Below, piece after piece: positions 54,529 through 64,000 of a stretch of 64,000 nt of DNA (position 1 is its first letter; every line of letters starts with the position of its first letter). Origin of the DNA: Allomyces arbusculus. Lineage: Eukaryota > Blastocladiomycota > Blastocladiomycetes > Blastocladiales > Blastocladiaceae. Location of the stretch: the NCBI GenBank assembly GCA_027604705.1, contig JADHYV010000013.1, positions 372,001 to 436,000 of the forward strand. Direction: 5' to 3'. The position numbers were made by a program, and so were the translations under genes. The notes under the pieces were generated by a model. The model was not told where the DNA came from and ran no database searches. It was given only the letters and a program-made list of their open reading frames with translations.

Positions 54529-55212
54529 CGGAGAAGTGTGATCTCGTGCAGGGCCGGAAAGAGGTAGCTGGGAAGCAACGTCGCGGGTGACTGTTTACTG
54601 CATTTGAATCACACCGCGTCGGGCTGGATGAGCGCTCAATAGGCGGGCGACAGGGGCCGGTCATGCAGGATCAAAGGCTCTGAATTAATTTGCGCTGCGC
54701 ACGATGCTGCACGTCGACGCGCGCGAAAGCCAGGGCGGGCAACAAAGGTGGTGCCTCCTTGGAGGGAGAGGCGGCGTGGCGCGGTCACGGAATGCTGCTG
54801 CCACGCCTGTCGAAGACGCGCTGCCTGCCGATGGCTTGGAGATCACAGCAATAAAGGACCGCGCGGGCGACTTGCCCAAAAGCGGCCGCAAAAGCGCGTC
54901 AGAAAGCGAACGCAGCGTTCCCAACGCGATTATCTGCGCGCAAACCGAGCGTATTTGCGCGCGCCACAGCGCGATGAGGCAGGAGCATGGCCTCCGCCTG
55001 CTCCTGGCCGCCTTGTCTCGCAAAGAAACGCGCCTGCGGCCCTCGCACAGGCCATCTTGAACAAGCCCACGGCCCAACACAACACGCGCTCGACGACTTT
55101 ATATCGCCACGCCGCCCGCCGCTCTCTCTCCTGTCGGCCTTTCTCCAACGACACGTTCAGCTCGCCCCCCGCCCGCCCGCCACCCACCCCCACCCCCAGC
55201 ACCTCCGTCAAG
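54529..55212. promoter_or_regulatory. Upstream region of profilin
   Basis: 684 bases. Contains a TATA-like TTTATATC at 55098-55105 about 110 bases before the profilin start, and pyrimidine-rich sequence (CTCTCTCTCCTGTCGGCC) between them. No gene seen. Confidence 0.5.
55098..55105 (+). promoter_or_regulatory. Candidate TATA element of profilin
   Basis: TTTATATC about 110 bases upstream of ATG 55213, followed by a C/T-rich tract. Profilin is a highly expressed gene in most fungi, and TATA plus CT tract is a usual pattern for such promoters. Confidence 0.45.
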
Positions 55213-56270
55213 ATGTCGTGGCAATCCTACGTCGACAGTACGTGCTCCTGCGTGCTCACAGACTCGTCCGACGCGATGCGATCCGACGCGACGCGACCCG
55301 ATGCGACGCGCAAACAGGCCGTGCCAGCGTGCGCGCCCTCCCCGAGCTGCAGCATGATGTCCGATCCAGCGTGGTTTCGCGCGTGTCTCGTTTGTCGAGC
55401 TCGGTGTGGCCGCGTTTGCCACATCGTGTCCAACACCTTGCAGTGCTATGTCGTGTGCCTCCGCTCGCGGACCAAGACGCGCTCCCACGCGAGCTCAACT
55501 CGAGCGGATTCGCACGCCGACCTCACCACCCACGCGCATCGATCGGCAGCTCGTCGCACGCTTGCACGCGCTCGCACGCGTCCCTGACGTCGTCGTTGCT
55601 CGCGCGATCGATCATGTCCCCCCCAAAAATATGCTCAATGACTGACTTGTCGCGGCTCGTTCACCACGCTAGACAACATGATTGGCACGGGCAAGATTGT
55701 CAAGGGCGCCATCTTTGGCCAGGACAAGTCGACGTGGGCCATCTCGGCCGACTTCCCCGTGTCGGTCAACGAGATCGACGCGCTCCTCGCTGCCTTCAAG
55801 GACCCATCGGGCATTCGTGCCTCGGGCCTGCACCTTGCCGGCCAAAAGTACATTGCCCTGCAGTGCGACAACCGCTCCGTCTACGCTAAGCTGGTGCGTT
55901 CTCTCGTCTCGTTTGCTCGCAGCCACACGGCGGCGTGCTCTTTGCTCGCACGCGCCGTCGTTGTCGCCCCTTTGGCTTCACTCTAACCTCCGCACGCCCC
56001 CTCCCCGCATTCACGTCGTCGTCGCGTTGCAACCGGCTCTGTTCATGAACTTTATAGGGTTCGGGTGGCGTCGTCTGTGTCAAGACCAACCAGGCGATCC
56101 TCGTCGGCGTCTACAACCAGTCGGCGCAGCCGGGCGAGGCGACCAAGGTGGTGGAAGGGCTCGCCGACTACCTGATCTCGGTCGGCTACGTACGTACCAG
56201 CTGCCGTTGCTTTGCCATGGTGCGCCCGTGGGACCCGATCTGACGCGTTTCTTGCTGTTTGCCATAGTAA
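55213..56270 (+). CDS. PFY1: Profilin, actin-monomer-binding protein
   Basis: Four exons (55213-55237, 55673-55893, 56058-56189, 56268-56270) give 126 aa, the family's usual length. Seen: [75 protein letters not shown], ending [12 protein letters not shown]. Family knowledge: the N-terminal WQxYVD and the C-terminal helix form the poly-proline site; profilin feeds actin-ATP to formins. Odd points: intron 1 is 435 nt, by far the longest intron here, with a degenerate GATGC/GACGC repeat; and the last coding exon holds only the TAA stop, since intron 3 (56190-56267) starts right after the final Tyr codon. If intron 3 is retained, translation adds 18 residues before a TGA. Confidence 0.95.
55265..55312. 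repeat. Degenerate GATGC/GACGC pentamer repeat in profilin intron 1
   Basis: About nine imperfect copies of GA(C/T)GC inside the first intron of profilin, similar in type to the CGTCG repeat at 7211. Confidence 0.7.
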
Positions 56271-56808
56271 ACCCTTTTTCTCGTCTCCTTGTCTCTCGCG
56301 CTATCTGCCAGCTTGTCGTTTTCTCGTCGCGGGGTCCTCGTGGACGGCGACCGCCGCCGTGGTTGTGCGTCGGCACTGTTCGCTGTCATTGCGTCGTCGC
56401 GTCGACCGTGGTGGAGGTTTTATACCGGTTCTTCCGTTTGACCCGTTCGTGCTTTTCTAAACATGAGTTCTTTTGCGACTTGACGCAATTGTTGGGTGCC
56501 TCGCTTGAGCAACTTGCACGCGCGGCTATTCTGTTTCGCGCTCACATCGGGTTTGTCGACCATCCCAGAGCTTCAATACGCTCGCGACTTGCAGGCTCTG
56601 GGCCTCTTCACAGAGAGAAACACGAGCGCGCCGTCTTGTTACTTTTCGGAGTCAAAGCGTCTATTCCCACGATGGTAGTTGTTCGCTCCCTCCGATGGAG
56701 CATCGACAGTCCTCTCCACCCGGACCAACCTTGCCTGATCTCGACGCTTGCACACCACCCGAATAGCACCAGCATCTGGAAAAGCTCGTGCTCGCTTCAA
56801 CCAGTGTC

Positions 56809-56814
56809 AATAAA
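56809..56814 (+). terminator. Possible distal polyadenylation signal (profilin side)
   Basis: AATAAA some 540 bases after the profilin stop, at the change to A-rich sequence. Distance makes assignment uncertain. Confidence 0.25.
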
Positions 56815-56904
56815 TAGGATGCGCATTGCAACTATGTATCGGGAACAGACGTGACGAAGAACGAGACAAAATGAAAATGAACGCAGGGAATTTGAGCCCA
56901 AAAA

Positions 56905-56955
56905 CGAAACCAAAGCCAACCCAACCCAGCCCAACCCAACGCCAAGCAACCATAC
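56905..56955. repeat. CCAACCCAAC-type low-complexity repeat
   Basis: Short imperfect repeats of CCAACCCAAC and CCAAGCAACC in non-coding DNA; further AACCGAACC copies occur near 57000-57020. Confidence 0.7.
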
Positions 56956-57208
56956 GAACACCAAGACAGAGGCCAAACGGCGCGCTGGAACCGAAATCGC
57001 CGAACCAAACCGAACCGAGCCAGGGCGGCCAGCAACCGTCCAGCGCTGGTCGCCAGTGGTCAAAACAGAACCGAAATTAAAATGCACACACGCCCTCTCT
57101 CCAATGAGCGTCGACGACTCGCACGAGCTCGCCCGTCGCCGAGCACAGACAGGATCGCAACACGTTGCGGAGGCGCCACCTTGTCCACCCCGCCACCCTC
57201 ACCGCCGT

Positions 57209-57523
57209 CTACGGAATCAGCCGACGCCGCTCGTCCTTGGCCGCATCCGATCGCGGCACGGTCGCGAGCGCGTCCACGTTCACGCGCGTGCTTGCACCGC
57301 CCCCACCACCCACGACGTCATTCTCCCTCGCCACCCCCATCTCATCCTCGTCCTCAAATGCGTCGTCACCAGCGGCAAACAAGACAACACGTTCGGCGTG
57401 TTCGTCGTCATTTGCGCGGCCATCGACCGACGCGCGCAGCGTGGCGCCATGCGCCGCGCGACCACTGCCACTGGCCGCGAGCGAGGCACCCAAGAGCGGA
57501 TCGTTGGAGTCGGGACCATGTAG
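57209..57523 (-). other. In-frame, coding-like extension after the TGA CTA stop of the phosphotransferase
   Basis: Directly after the TGA at 57524-57526, the same frame stays open for 104 codons to TAG at 57209-57211. The sequence begins CTA CAT GGT (LHGPDSNDPLLGASLAAS), uses mostly G/C-ending codons like the neighbouring genes, contains an acidic cluster (FEDEDEMG), a Gly run and a charged end (RSDAAKDERRRLIP). UGA followed by CUA is an established stop-readthrough context in fungi and animals. The tail has no PTS1. Whether it is translated is inference; it may be an alternative C-terminus, or GC-rich chance openness. Confidence 0.4.
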
Positions 57524-59183
57524 TCAATCGCTCCGTCGGTGTTTGATGCGCAGGCAGTAGATGTCGAGAAACGCGCAGAATTGCGAGATCACGATTTGCG
57601 CCCAGTGCAGGTAGTTCCAGGCGGCAGCCGCGAAATAGCCGTAGAGGAAGAGCGTTTCGAGCGTGGGCGTGAGCAGGACGAACCCGCCGAGGACGTAGGG
57701 CGCACAGACGAGGACGGTGCCAATGGCCAGCGGGATCAACAGGTTGGTCGAGTACATCGGGAACGGCATCTTGGTTACGTGCGCGAGAATGATCTTGGTC
57801 GCCATGCGCCCGAAAACAATGCCGTTGGCAACAATGAACAGGATCGTGTGCTGTTCGAGCGCGACCGAGTACTTGGACGCGAGCCAGAGGGCGTTGCACG
57901 TGAGGAACACAGCCATGGGCACGACTTGCAAGAGGGCTTCGCGGAACGAGCACTTGCGCTGCGGCGACTGGCACACCTTGTAGACGGCGAGCAGCGACGC
58001 CGGCACTTGCGTGAAGAACAGGAGCACCATCATGCCCACGACCGAGTAGTCGTTGAGCGAGTAGGACTCCGGGAAGACGGCAAGGAACGATGGGAGCACG
58101 TCGACCGCGCGCTGGTGCCAGAAGAGCGGGCCCTTGATGCCCGAAATGATTGACATGACCACGGCAATGATCAAACCTTCGGTTGGGCCGTTTACGTAAC
58201 CGAGGTAGAGCGTGCCCGTATGGTATTCTTCCCACGTCGAGAAGTAGAAGGCGACCGTCGCTATTGGTCGAAAGAAGCATTGTCAGCGACTATTCGCGCT
58301 CGAGGTAATGCAGCGCCGATGGAGATTAACGCACTCATGAAGGCCACGATGCCTGTGTACCAGGTGTTGCCGAGACTCAGCGACGCAGCCTGAACAATGG
58401 CGCCAATCGAACAGTTGAGAGCGTCGCACCCGTGGTCGACTAGACGAAGAGCAGATCGTGGTCAAAATGGAGCCCTCAGAACGCAGAACTTGGGAATCCC
58501 GCGAAATCCAACGAAGAAAGGAGACGTACACAGCTCACCAAGCGGCGACGACGACCCCGTGCGGCGCGCCTGTTTGCCGTCGACATTGTCAAACGTCGAG
58601 TAGAGCCAGATGCCGAGGGCAAAGCTGCAAACAAGAATGCGGGGCGCGATCAGCACAACAGACGGCGCAACACCAGCAGCACTCCCAATTTGGTCACGCT
58701 TACCTGAAGTAAAGCCACGACGGACCCGGGCCGTACAAATCGGGCAGCCAAATCAAGATGAAGACGAGGTTGATGATCACAAAGCTGAACCCGACGAGCG
58801 TGATCAGGTTGGGCCTAATGAGCGCGCGAGCATTCGCGAACGCACGGATGCGAATGCCGGTCAGCATGCAATGCTCGTCTTCCTCCCTGCTCCGCCACCC
58901 ACCGCGGAAGAACACGAGAGCACGACGGGAGTGGCGCCGTCGTGGCCACCACCATGTGCCCGGCGCACACGCGCGCATGCTCGAGCGTCGAGTGCGCACA
59001 CAACGCCGCATCCGCCGCTCGCTGGTAAATCACCGATACATACGCCATCCACATGGGGAAGAGCGTGACGGCCCAGTTCCAATACGGCTGCAAAATGTAC
59101 TTGGAGACAGGCGACTTGTCGACGGCCGAGTAGCGGTACAGGCGCAGGTTCTGCAGCGCCTGCTCGCTGAGGTAGTCGGCCAT
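57524..59183 (-). CDS. EPT1: CDP-alcohol phosphotransferase (choline/ethanolamine phosphotransferase, Cpt1/Ept1/CEPT family)
   Basis: Five exons (59044-59183, 58704-58814, 58530-58624, 58335-58439, 57524-58260) give 395 aa. Introns are 229, 79, 90 and 74 nt. Seen: ADYLSEQALQNLRLYRYSAV, YWNWAVTLFPMWMAPNLITL, the catalytic CDP-alcohol motif DNVDGKQARRTGSSSPLGEL then FDHGCDALN (DxxDGxxARxxxxxxxxGxxxDxxxD pattern), FYFSTWEEYHTGTLYLGYVN, and about eight hydrophobic segments, ending CLRIKHRRSD. Family knowledge: it transfers phosphocholine or phosphoethanolamine from the CDP form to diacylglycerol in the ER, the last Kennedy-pathway step. Substrate choice cannot be read by eye. The stop is TGA followed by CTA, with a coding-like tail behind it (57209-57523). 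Confidence 0.94.
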
Positions 59184-59902
59184 GGTGATGATGTCGTTGG
59201 CGATGAAGAGGACGTTGCAGCAAGCCAAGCAGGCAGGGACGGTCGAATAAAAGTCGGAGGTTCGAGGTTGCAGCAGGTCGTCGACAGCTTGCCGGCCGGC
59301 GCCCAGGGGGTCCAAGTTGATCCTCGTGAGGGTGCAGCGACGCTGGGTGTTGGTGGTTGTTGGGGTCGGTTGAGGAGAGAGCGCGCGCGTGAGGTTGGCA
59401 GCAAGCAACAACAGTCGACCAGTTTGCGTGCAGTGCCAAGCGCGGTCCGTCGTGGTCGCGTGCGGGCAGGTGGACAGGTGGAGGGCGGGCAACTGGGGCC
59501 AGGTGGACGAGGGCAAGGAACCGCGCGCGCGCCAGGTGGACGAGGGCAAGGAACCGCGCGCGCGAAAGCAACACCGAGCAAAAGGTTGCCTCGGTGCCTT
59601 TGCCGGGTTGTCGGCAGCGTCGCGCCTCGAGTTGGTCGGTGGCCCGGCGGCCCGGTGGTAGTGCAAAACTGTCTCCTTGCGGTGGGCAACTGTCTCCCAC
59701 GCAGGTGATCAAGGCAGCCAAGCCTAATTGAAACGTCAGCAGCCTTTTCCTCACACAACACGTCTGCTCGCGTGGGCGCAACACGATCTTGAACGCGACT
59801 GACTCAGTGCCGCACAAAGACACACGGAGCCGCGTCATTCCTTGACATCGTTTGATCACCGCGTCCTTGCTCGCTTCGCCTTCGCTCTCCTCGTCCGCCA
59901 AA
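59184..59902. promoter_or_regulatory. Divergent region between the phosphotransferase and Prp5
   Basis: 719 bases between divergent starts. Holds a perfect 33-base tandem duplication (59499-59564). A purine-poor, C-rich leader precedes ATG 59903. No gene seen. Confidence 0.5.
59499..59564. repeat. Two perfect tandem copies of a 33-base unit
   Basis: The unit begins CCAGGTGGACGAGGGCAAGG and ends in a CG run. Copies at 59499-59531 and 59532-59564 are identical. Lies midway in the divergent promoter region. Confidence 0.95.
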
Positions 59903-62669
59903 ATGAACCTTGACACGAACCCGGTAGGCATCCAGTCCAGCTGCAACTCGCTGCACTTCATTCAGCACCAGCATGAACATCAGTTATCGACACAAGCTAA
60001 CTGCACTGCGGCCACCCAGATCATTTCTGACCCGGCTCGCCAGCGTCAGCGCCGCGAGCGTGCCGCCAAGTGGCGCGTCGACAAGCTGCCGGCGCTGCGC
60101 CAGTCTCTGCAAAAGCGTACGCCCTCTTGCCCAATTTTCTCCACACTGTTGACTAGCGACTGACCCGGCCGTCTGATTCTAAGGCCTGAACCATGGCAGC
60201 CCCGACCACAGAGCCGATGGTGCCAAGCGGCCCGCTACCGCGTCGCCCTCGACCACAGCCTCGCCGCGCGCCGCCGCGTCTGGCGCGACCCCCACGACAA
60301 CGACCGACTTGGTCGCGCAAAACCATGGCGGCGGCGACGCAATGGCCATCGACGCCGTCGCACCCGCGTCCGCAATGGACGTGGATGCCGCCGAAGTGGA
60401 CCCGCTTGACCAGTTCATGGTCGATGTCACGTCGCAGGTCGCGAAGATCCACGCGGCCGACTTGCAGCGGCTCACGGAACTCAAGGGCACCAACTCGGTC
60501 GAGGCCCTGAACGCGGCCGACGACACAGACGCGGCCGATGCCGAACACGATATCCTGGCGCTTGCTGCCAAGAAACTCGGCAAGAAAAAGGACATTGCCG
60601 CTGTCGACCACAATTCGATCGCCTATGAGCCGTTCCGCAAGAATTTCTATATTGAGCCGCCGGAACTCGCGGCGCTCACGGTCGACGAAGTCAAGGACAT
60701 GCGCGCCGAACTCGACGGGATCAAGGTGGCCGGCAAGGAGTGCCCGAAACCCGCCATGAAGTGGACGCACTGCGGCCTGCCGGCCGCATGCTACAAGGTG
60801 ATCAAGGACCAGTGTTTCACGGCGCCCACGCCGATCCAGGCGCAGGCGATTCCTGCGATCATGGCCGGGCGCGACGTGATTGGCGTGGCCAAGACCGGGT
60901 CGGGCAAGACGCTCGCGTTCCTGCTGCCGCTGTTGCGGCACATCAAGGATCAGCGCGAAGTCCAGACGGGCGAAGGCCCGATTGCGCTGATCATGACGCC
61001 GACGCGCGAACTGGCTATGCAGATCCACAAGGAGGCGAAACTGTTTGGAAAACCGCTCAATATCCGGTCCGCGTGCTGCTACGGCGGGTCGCCGATTTCC
61101 GACCAGATCGCTGACTTGAAGCGTGGCGCCGAGATTGTCGTCTGCACTCCCGGGCGCATGATTGACCTGCTGTGCGCGAACGCCGGTCGCGTGACCAACC
61201 TGCAGCGCGTCACCTACTTGGTCCTCGACGAGGCCGACCGCATGTTCGATATGGGGTTCGAGCCGCAAGTCATGAAGATTGTCAACAACGTGCGCCCGGA
61301 CCGGCAAACGGTGCTCTTCTCGGCCACGTTCCCGCGCGCCATGGAGTCGCTCGCGCGCAAGATTCTCAAGCGGCCGCTGGAAATCACGGTCGGCGGCAAG
61401 TCTGTCGTGGCCACGGACGTGACGCAGGTCGTGGAAGTGATCAAGGACGCCGACAAGTTTTTGCGCTTGCTCGAAGTGCTGGGCAAATGGTTTGCCGAGG
61501 CTGCCGAGACGGACATTGCCGAGCCGCGCGTTCTGATTTTCGTCGACCGGCAGGAAGCAGCCGACCAGCTTATGAACACGCTGCTCAAGCGCGGTTACGT
61601 GTGCAACGCCCTGCACGGCGGGAAAGATCAGGCCGATCGCGACTCGACGATTGCCGACTTCAAGGCTGGCGTCTTCCCGATTTTGATTGCCACGTCAGTC
61701 GCCGCGCGCGGCCTCGACGTCAAGGGCCTGAACCTCGTCATCAATTTCGATTGCCCGAACCACAAGGAAGATTACGTGCACCGCGTCGGTCGGACCGGGC
61801 GCGCCGGGAACAAGGGGACGGCCGTCACCTTTATCACGCCCGAGCAGGAACGGTACGCGGGCGACTTGGTCTATGCGCTCACGGCGTCGAATGGGACGGT
61901 GCCGCCCGAATTGCAGGCCATGGCCGACGGGTTCAAGGAAAAGGTCAAGGCCGGGCAGGCGCAGCGCGCGAGTAGCGGATTTGGCGGCAAGGGGCTCGAG
62001 AAACTCGACAAGGAGCGCGACCTGATCAAGCAGGCGCAAAAAGCGTCGCACGGAATTGTTGACGAGGACGCCGGCGGGTCTGATAACGACGAGGAAAAGG
62101 ACGAGAAGGTCGCCGGGCTGCTTGAAAAGATTGCGCTTCCGCCGACCATCAAGAAGAACGCGCCCGTCGCTGCCGGTGCCGCATCCACCGCGCCCGCGAC
62201 CACGAGCACCGAGGCCAAGCCCGCAGGCGTCGCGCGCGCGCTCGATGTGCTCAATCAACTCAATCAACAGCTGCGGTCAGCGGCGCCCTCAGCTCCTGCG
62301 GCGGCCTCGACCCCCGCCGCGCCCAGTACCGAGACCCGCGCGGGCCGTGGCGTTGTCAACTTCACATGCGAGTTTGAAATCAACGACTTCCCGCAGCGCG
62401 CGCGGTGGAAGGTCACGAACAAGGACCAGATCAACCAGATTTCCGACTTGTCGGGTGCGGCCATCACAACGCGAGGTGAGTTTTTCCCGGAGGGAAAGCA
62501 GCCGAAAGGTGCCGAGCGCAAGCTCTACCTGTTTATTGAGGGCGAGACTGAGCTGGCCGTGGACCGCGCCAAGAACGAGATTCGCCGCATTTTGCTCGAA
62601 GCCGTCGTTGCGACGGCCGAGATTGATGCCAAGTCGAGCGGGACGACGGGGCGGTATTCGGTTGTGTGA
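59903..62669 (+). CDS. PRP5: Spliceosomal DEAD-box ATPase Prp5/DDX46
   Basis: Three exons (59903-59923, 60020-60116, 60184-62669) give about 867 aa. Seen: DPARQRQRRERAAKWR, a Pro/Ala/Thr-rich linker, the Prp5-specific motif DPLDQFM (about residue 115), YEPFRKNFYIEPPEL, then DEAD-box motifs: Q (CFTAPTPIQAQAIP), I (AKTGSGKT), Ia (PTRELAMQ), II (LVLDEADRMFDMGF), III (FSATFP), IV (VLIFVDRQEAADQL), V (TSVAARGLDV), VI (HRVGRTGRAG). The C-terminal region has an acidic stretch and a KH-like tail (VNFTCEFEINDFPQRARWKV). Family knowledge: Prp5/DDX46 remodels U2 snRNP and the DPLD motif contacts U2/SF3B, proofreading branch-site recognition. The two short 5' exons were placed from splice sites plus similarity to the family's N-terminus. 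Confidence 0.95.
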
Positions 62670-63574
62670 TGTGTGGTTGTGACGTTTTGGTCAACGTGGA
62701 TGATGTTATGCTTTTTTACAGCTGAAGCTGCCGTTCTTTTTTCGGGTGGATTGATGGACGTGACGGTGACAGGGAGTTGGAGCAATAGCTCAAGTGAAGT
62801 CACAGCGAGCGATGGGCGAGCTGAATGCTGGCTCCTGTACAACAATACGTAAACCAAAACATCATGCTCGTGGAACGTCAGCTTGGTGTCATGACGAACT
62901 GTATCATATAATTACTCCTGCTACAAACCGTACACGACTAACGACCGTCGCTGGGAGAGCAATACGCAGGGCGCAGTTGACATGCGTGGTGCGGCGGCCC
63001 CAGATGCGACATTTGCGAACCGCGCCAGCCGCGCCGCTGTCAGTCGAGAGCAGCGTATGCTGAAATGTCAGGCCGACTCACGCTCGTGCGGATTTCTCCA
63101 GTCTGCACGCCCATCTCTTCCAGGAGCTGCTGCACGTTGACGAGAACCGAGGAGGAGTTGAATGCGTCGCGATGTGATCTGCAGGGGTGGAAGAAGTTTT
63201 GTCGGCGGTCTGACGGACCAGGTCAAATAAGATTAGGTGACTTTCTGAGCAGGTCAGTGTGGTGTAGTCGGTTTATCACACCTGTCTCACACACAGGAGG
63301 TAGTGGGCGCTGACAACTATTGTGGAATACGTGCCTTTAGTGTCTAGCATCTTCTTATTTTATCTTTGATGGTGAGCAGCGGAGGTCGAGGCGGGAGGAG
63401 GAGCCTGTTCGCTTGTCGAGCCGGAATTGTTGAGCGACAAGTCGACTGAGAGCCACGAACTTCAACTCTAAAGATAGGCACGACAAGACCGGAAATCAAA
63501 ATATGAGATTGCACCAAACTGCTGCACAATGTCACCCTACACGCCTAGCCTAGCCCTCCTCTCGCCGCTTCCAG
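62670..63574. other. Convergent spacer between Prp5 and Brr2
   Basis: 905 bases separating two convergent stops, of mixed and partly lower GC. Open frames are short. No gene, repeat or RNA recognised. Confidence 0.5.
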
Positions 63575-64000
63575 CTACTCGTCGACGTCCATTCCATCCT
63601 CGCCACCGCTCTCGTCGCCCGACGACTCGTCCTCGTTCGCGGCGACCGTTACATCAAACTCGTACTCTTGGTCGCATCCCAGATACGAATCGCTCATGAC
63701 AAACAACGTCAAGTGATGGTTGCCCTCGCGCGGGACGACAAAATCGACGCGCGTCGCGAGTTCGGCAGCGACCGTAACGCGCTTGATCCCGTACAGCTGC
63801 TTGCTCTTGGCATCGCCGACGACCAACCACCAGTGCTCCGTCTTTTCGGATGGGAACAGCGGCGCGACAACGCGGTCGGCGGGCCCACCGCTCTCATCCG
63901 CGTCGCGGCGCAGCGTCACATGGCACGCAATCGGCACCTGTGCGACCTTCTCCTCGTCCTCGTCGTCGGGCACCGCGTAATCGACTTCGAGATTCGGGTA
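63575..64000 (-). CDS. BRR2: C-terminal end of spliceosomal helicase Brr2 (SNRNP200), 5' part beyond the window
   Basis: The last 141 codons of a minus-strand gene that runs off the right edge. Seen: YPNLEVDYAVPDDEDEE, VPIACHVTLRRD, EKTEHWWLVVGDAKSKQLYG, IKRVTVAAELATRVDFVVP, HHLTLFVMSDSYLGCDQEYE, FDVTVA, then an acidic tail ending GMDVDE. Family knowledge: this is the FN3-like end of the second Sec63 module of Brr2, which unwinds U4/U6 for spliceosome activation. The HWWLVVGD and MSDSYLGCDQEYEF strings are highly specific to Brr2. No intron is seen in this part. Confidence 0.93.
   Translation of the reverse strand, partial: YPNLEVDYAVPDDEDEEKVAQVPIACHVTLRRDADESGGPADRVVAPLFPSEKTEHWWLVVGDAKSKQLYGIKRVTVAAELATRVDFVVPREGNHHLTLFVMSDSYLGCDQEYEFDVTVAANEDESSGDESGGEDGMDVDE

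Larger units (their letters stand above)
56271..57208. other. Convergent spacer between profilin and the phosphotransferase (with its extension)
   Basis: 938 bases. Contains an AATAAA at 56809-56814 and a low-complexity CCAACCCAAC-type stretch at about 56910-56950. I see no gene. Confidence 0.5.

Noticed and set aside
54748-55889. Plus-strand frames around profilin exon 1 and intron 1
   Set aside because: Shadows in GC-rich promoter and intron sequence; the spliced profilin explains the locus.
57209-57493. The post-stop segment as an independent small gene starting at its first Met
   Set aside because: It lies in exactly the same frame as the upstream enzyme with only a TGA between, has no obvious own promoter, and starts mid-composition; readthrough is the simpler idea.
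58861-59961. Large minus-strand frames upstream of the phosphotransferase
   Set aside because: They overlap the first exon, its 229-nt intron and the promoter; composition is Arg/Pro/Thr-rich with no domain.
60153-61616. A 487-codon minus-strand open frame
   Set aside because: Antisense to the Prp5 helicase core, which has all DEAD-box motifs.

Overview
The window looks like nuclear DNA of a zoosporic (flagellated) fungus, most likely Blastocladiomycota or a chytrid. The genes are GC-rich, split by short GT-AG introns (mostly 45-120 nt, many starting gtacg or gtgcg), and the proteins carry long Ala/Pro/Ser tracts. Flagellar genes (IFT57 and the dynein assembly factor DNAAF4) sit beside typically fungal genes (Igo1/endosulfine, Hym1/Mo25, Nbp35, Cat2-type carnitine acetyltransferase). 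The standard code is used. The phylum call is an inference.

I support 25 protein genes, packed on both strands. 1-8 kb: the N-terminal part of a Sir2-class sirtuin (-), a two-TM Ser/Pro-rich protein (+), Nbp35 (-), and two small uncharacterised proteins (+). 8.8-15.3 kb: a DUF4097-like beta-helix protein (+), Rio2 kinase (-), Cactin (+). 16.7-24.7 kb: a large receptor-like membrane protein (+) and a tomosyn/Sro7-type SNARE regulator (-). 25.7-32.4 kb: a mitochondrial MutS homologue (-), Mo25/Hym1 (+), Igo1 (-). 33.7-42 kb: a GPI-type zinc metalloprotease (-), IFT57 (-), Rrp6 (+), an LPMO-like secreted protein (-). 43-54.5 kb: carnitine acetyltransferase (+), a Q-rich bHLH factor (+), methionyl-tRNA synthetase (+), DNAAF4 (+). 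55.2-64 kb: profilin (+), a choline/ethanolamine phosphotransferase (-), the spliceosomal helicase Prp5 (+) and the C-terminal end of Brr2 (-).

There is no operon-like logic. Most genes are housekeeping, in divergent or convergent pairs with 0.2-1.4 kb spacers. Themes that recur are splicing (Cactin, Prp5, Brr2), RNA decay and ribosome maturation (Rrp6, Rio2), the flagellum (IFT57, DNAAF4) and secretion or cell surface (tomosyn, receptor, metalloprotease, LPMO). Lower-GC spacers at 15.3-16.7, 24.7-25.6, 32.4-33.7 and 45.4-47.3 kb hold no convincing gene. I see no tRNA, rRNA, CRISPR array, transposon or virus-derived element.

The most unusual signals are these. (1) The CDP-alcohol phosphotransferase ends in a TGA CTA stop context, a known leaky-stop motif, followed by a 104-codon coding-like extension in the same frame. 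(2) A receptor-like protein joins a solute-binding-type ectodomain, a GCC2/GCC3-like cysteine-rich module and a multi-pass membrane core. (3) A fungal DUF4097-like protein has repeat signatures that drift in order from SSG to TSG to TAG to VAG. (4) The profilin gene has a last exon that begins with the stop codon.
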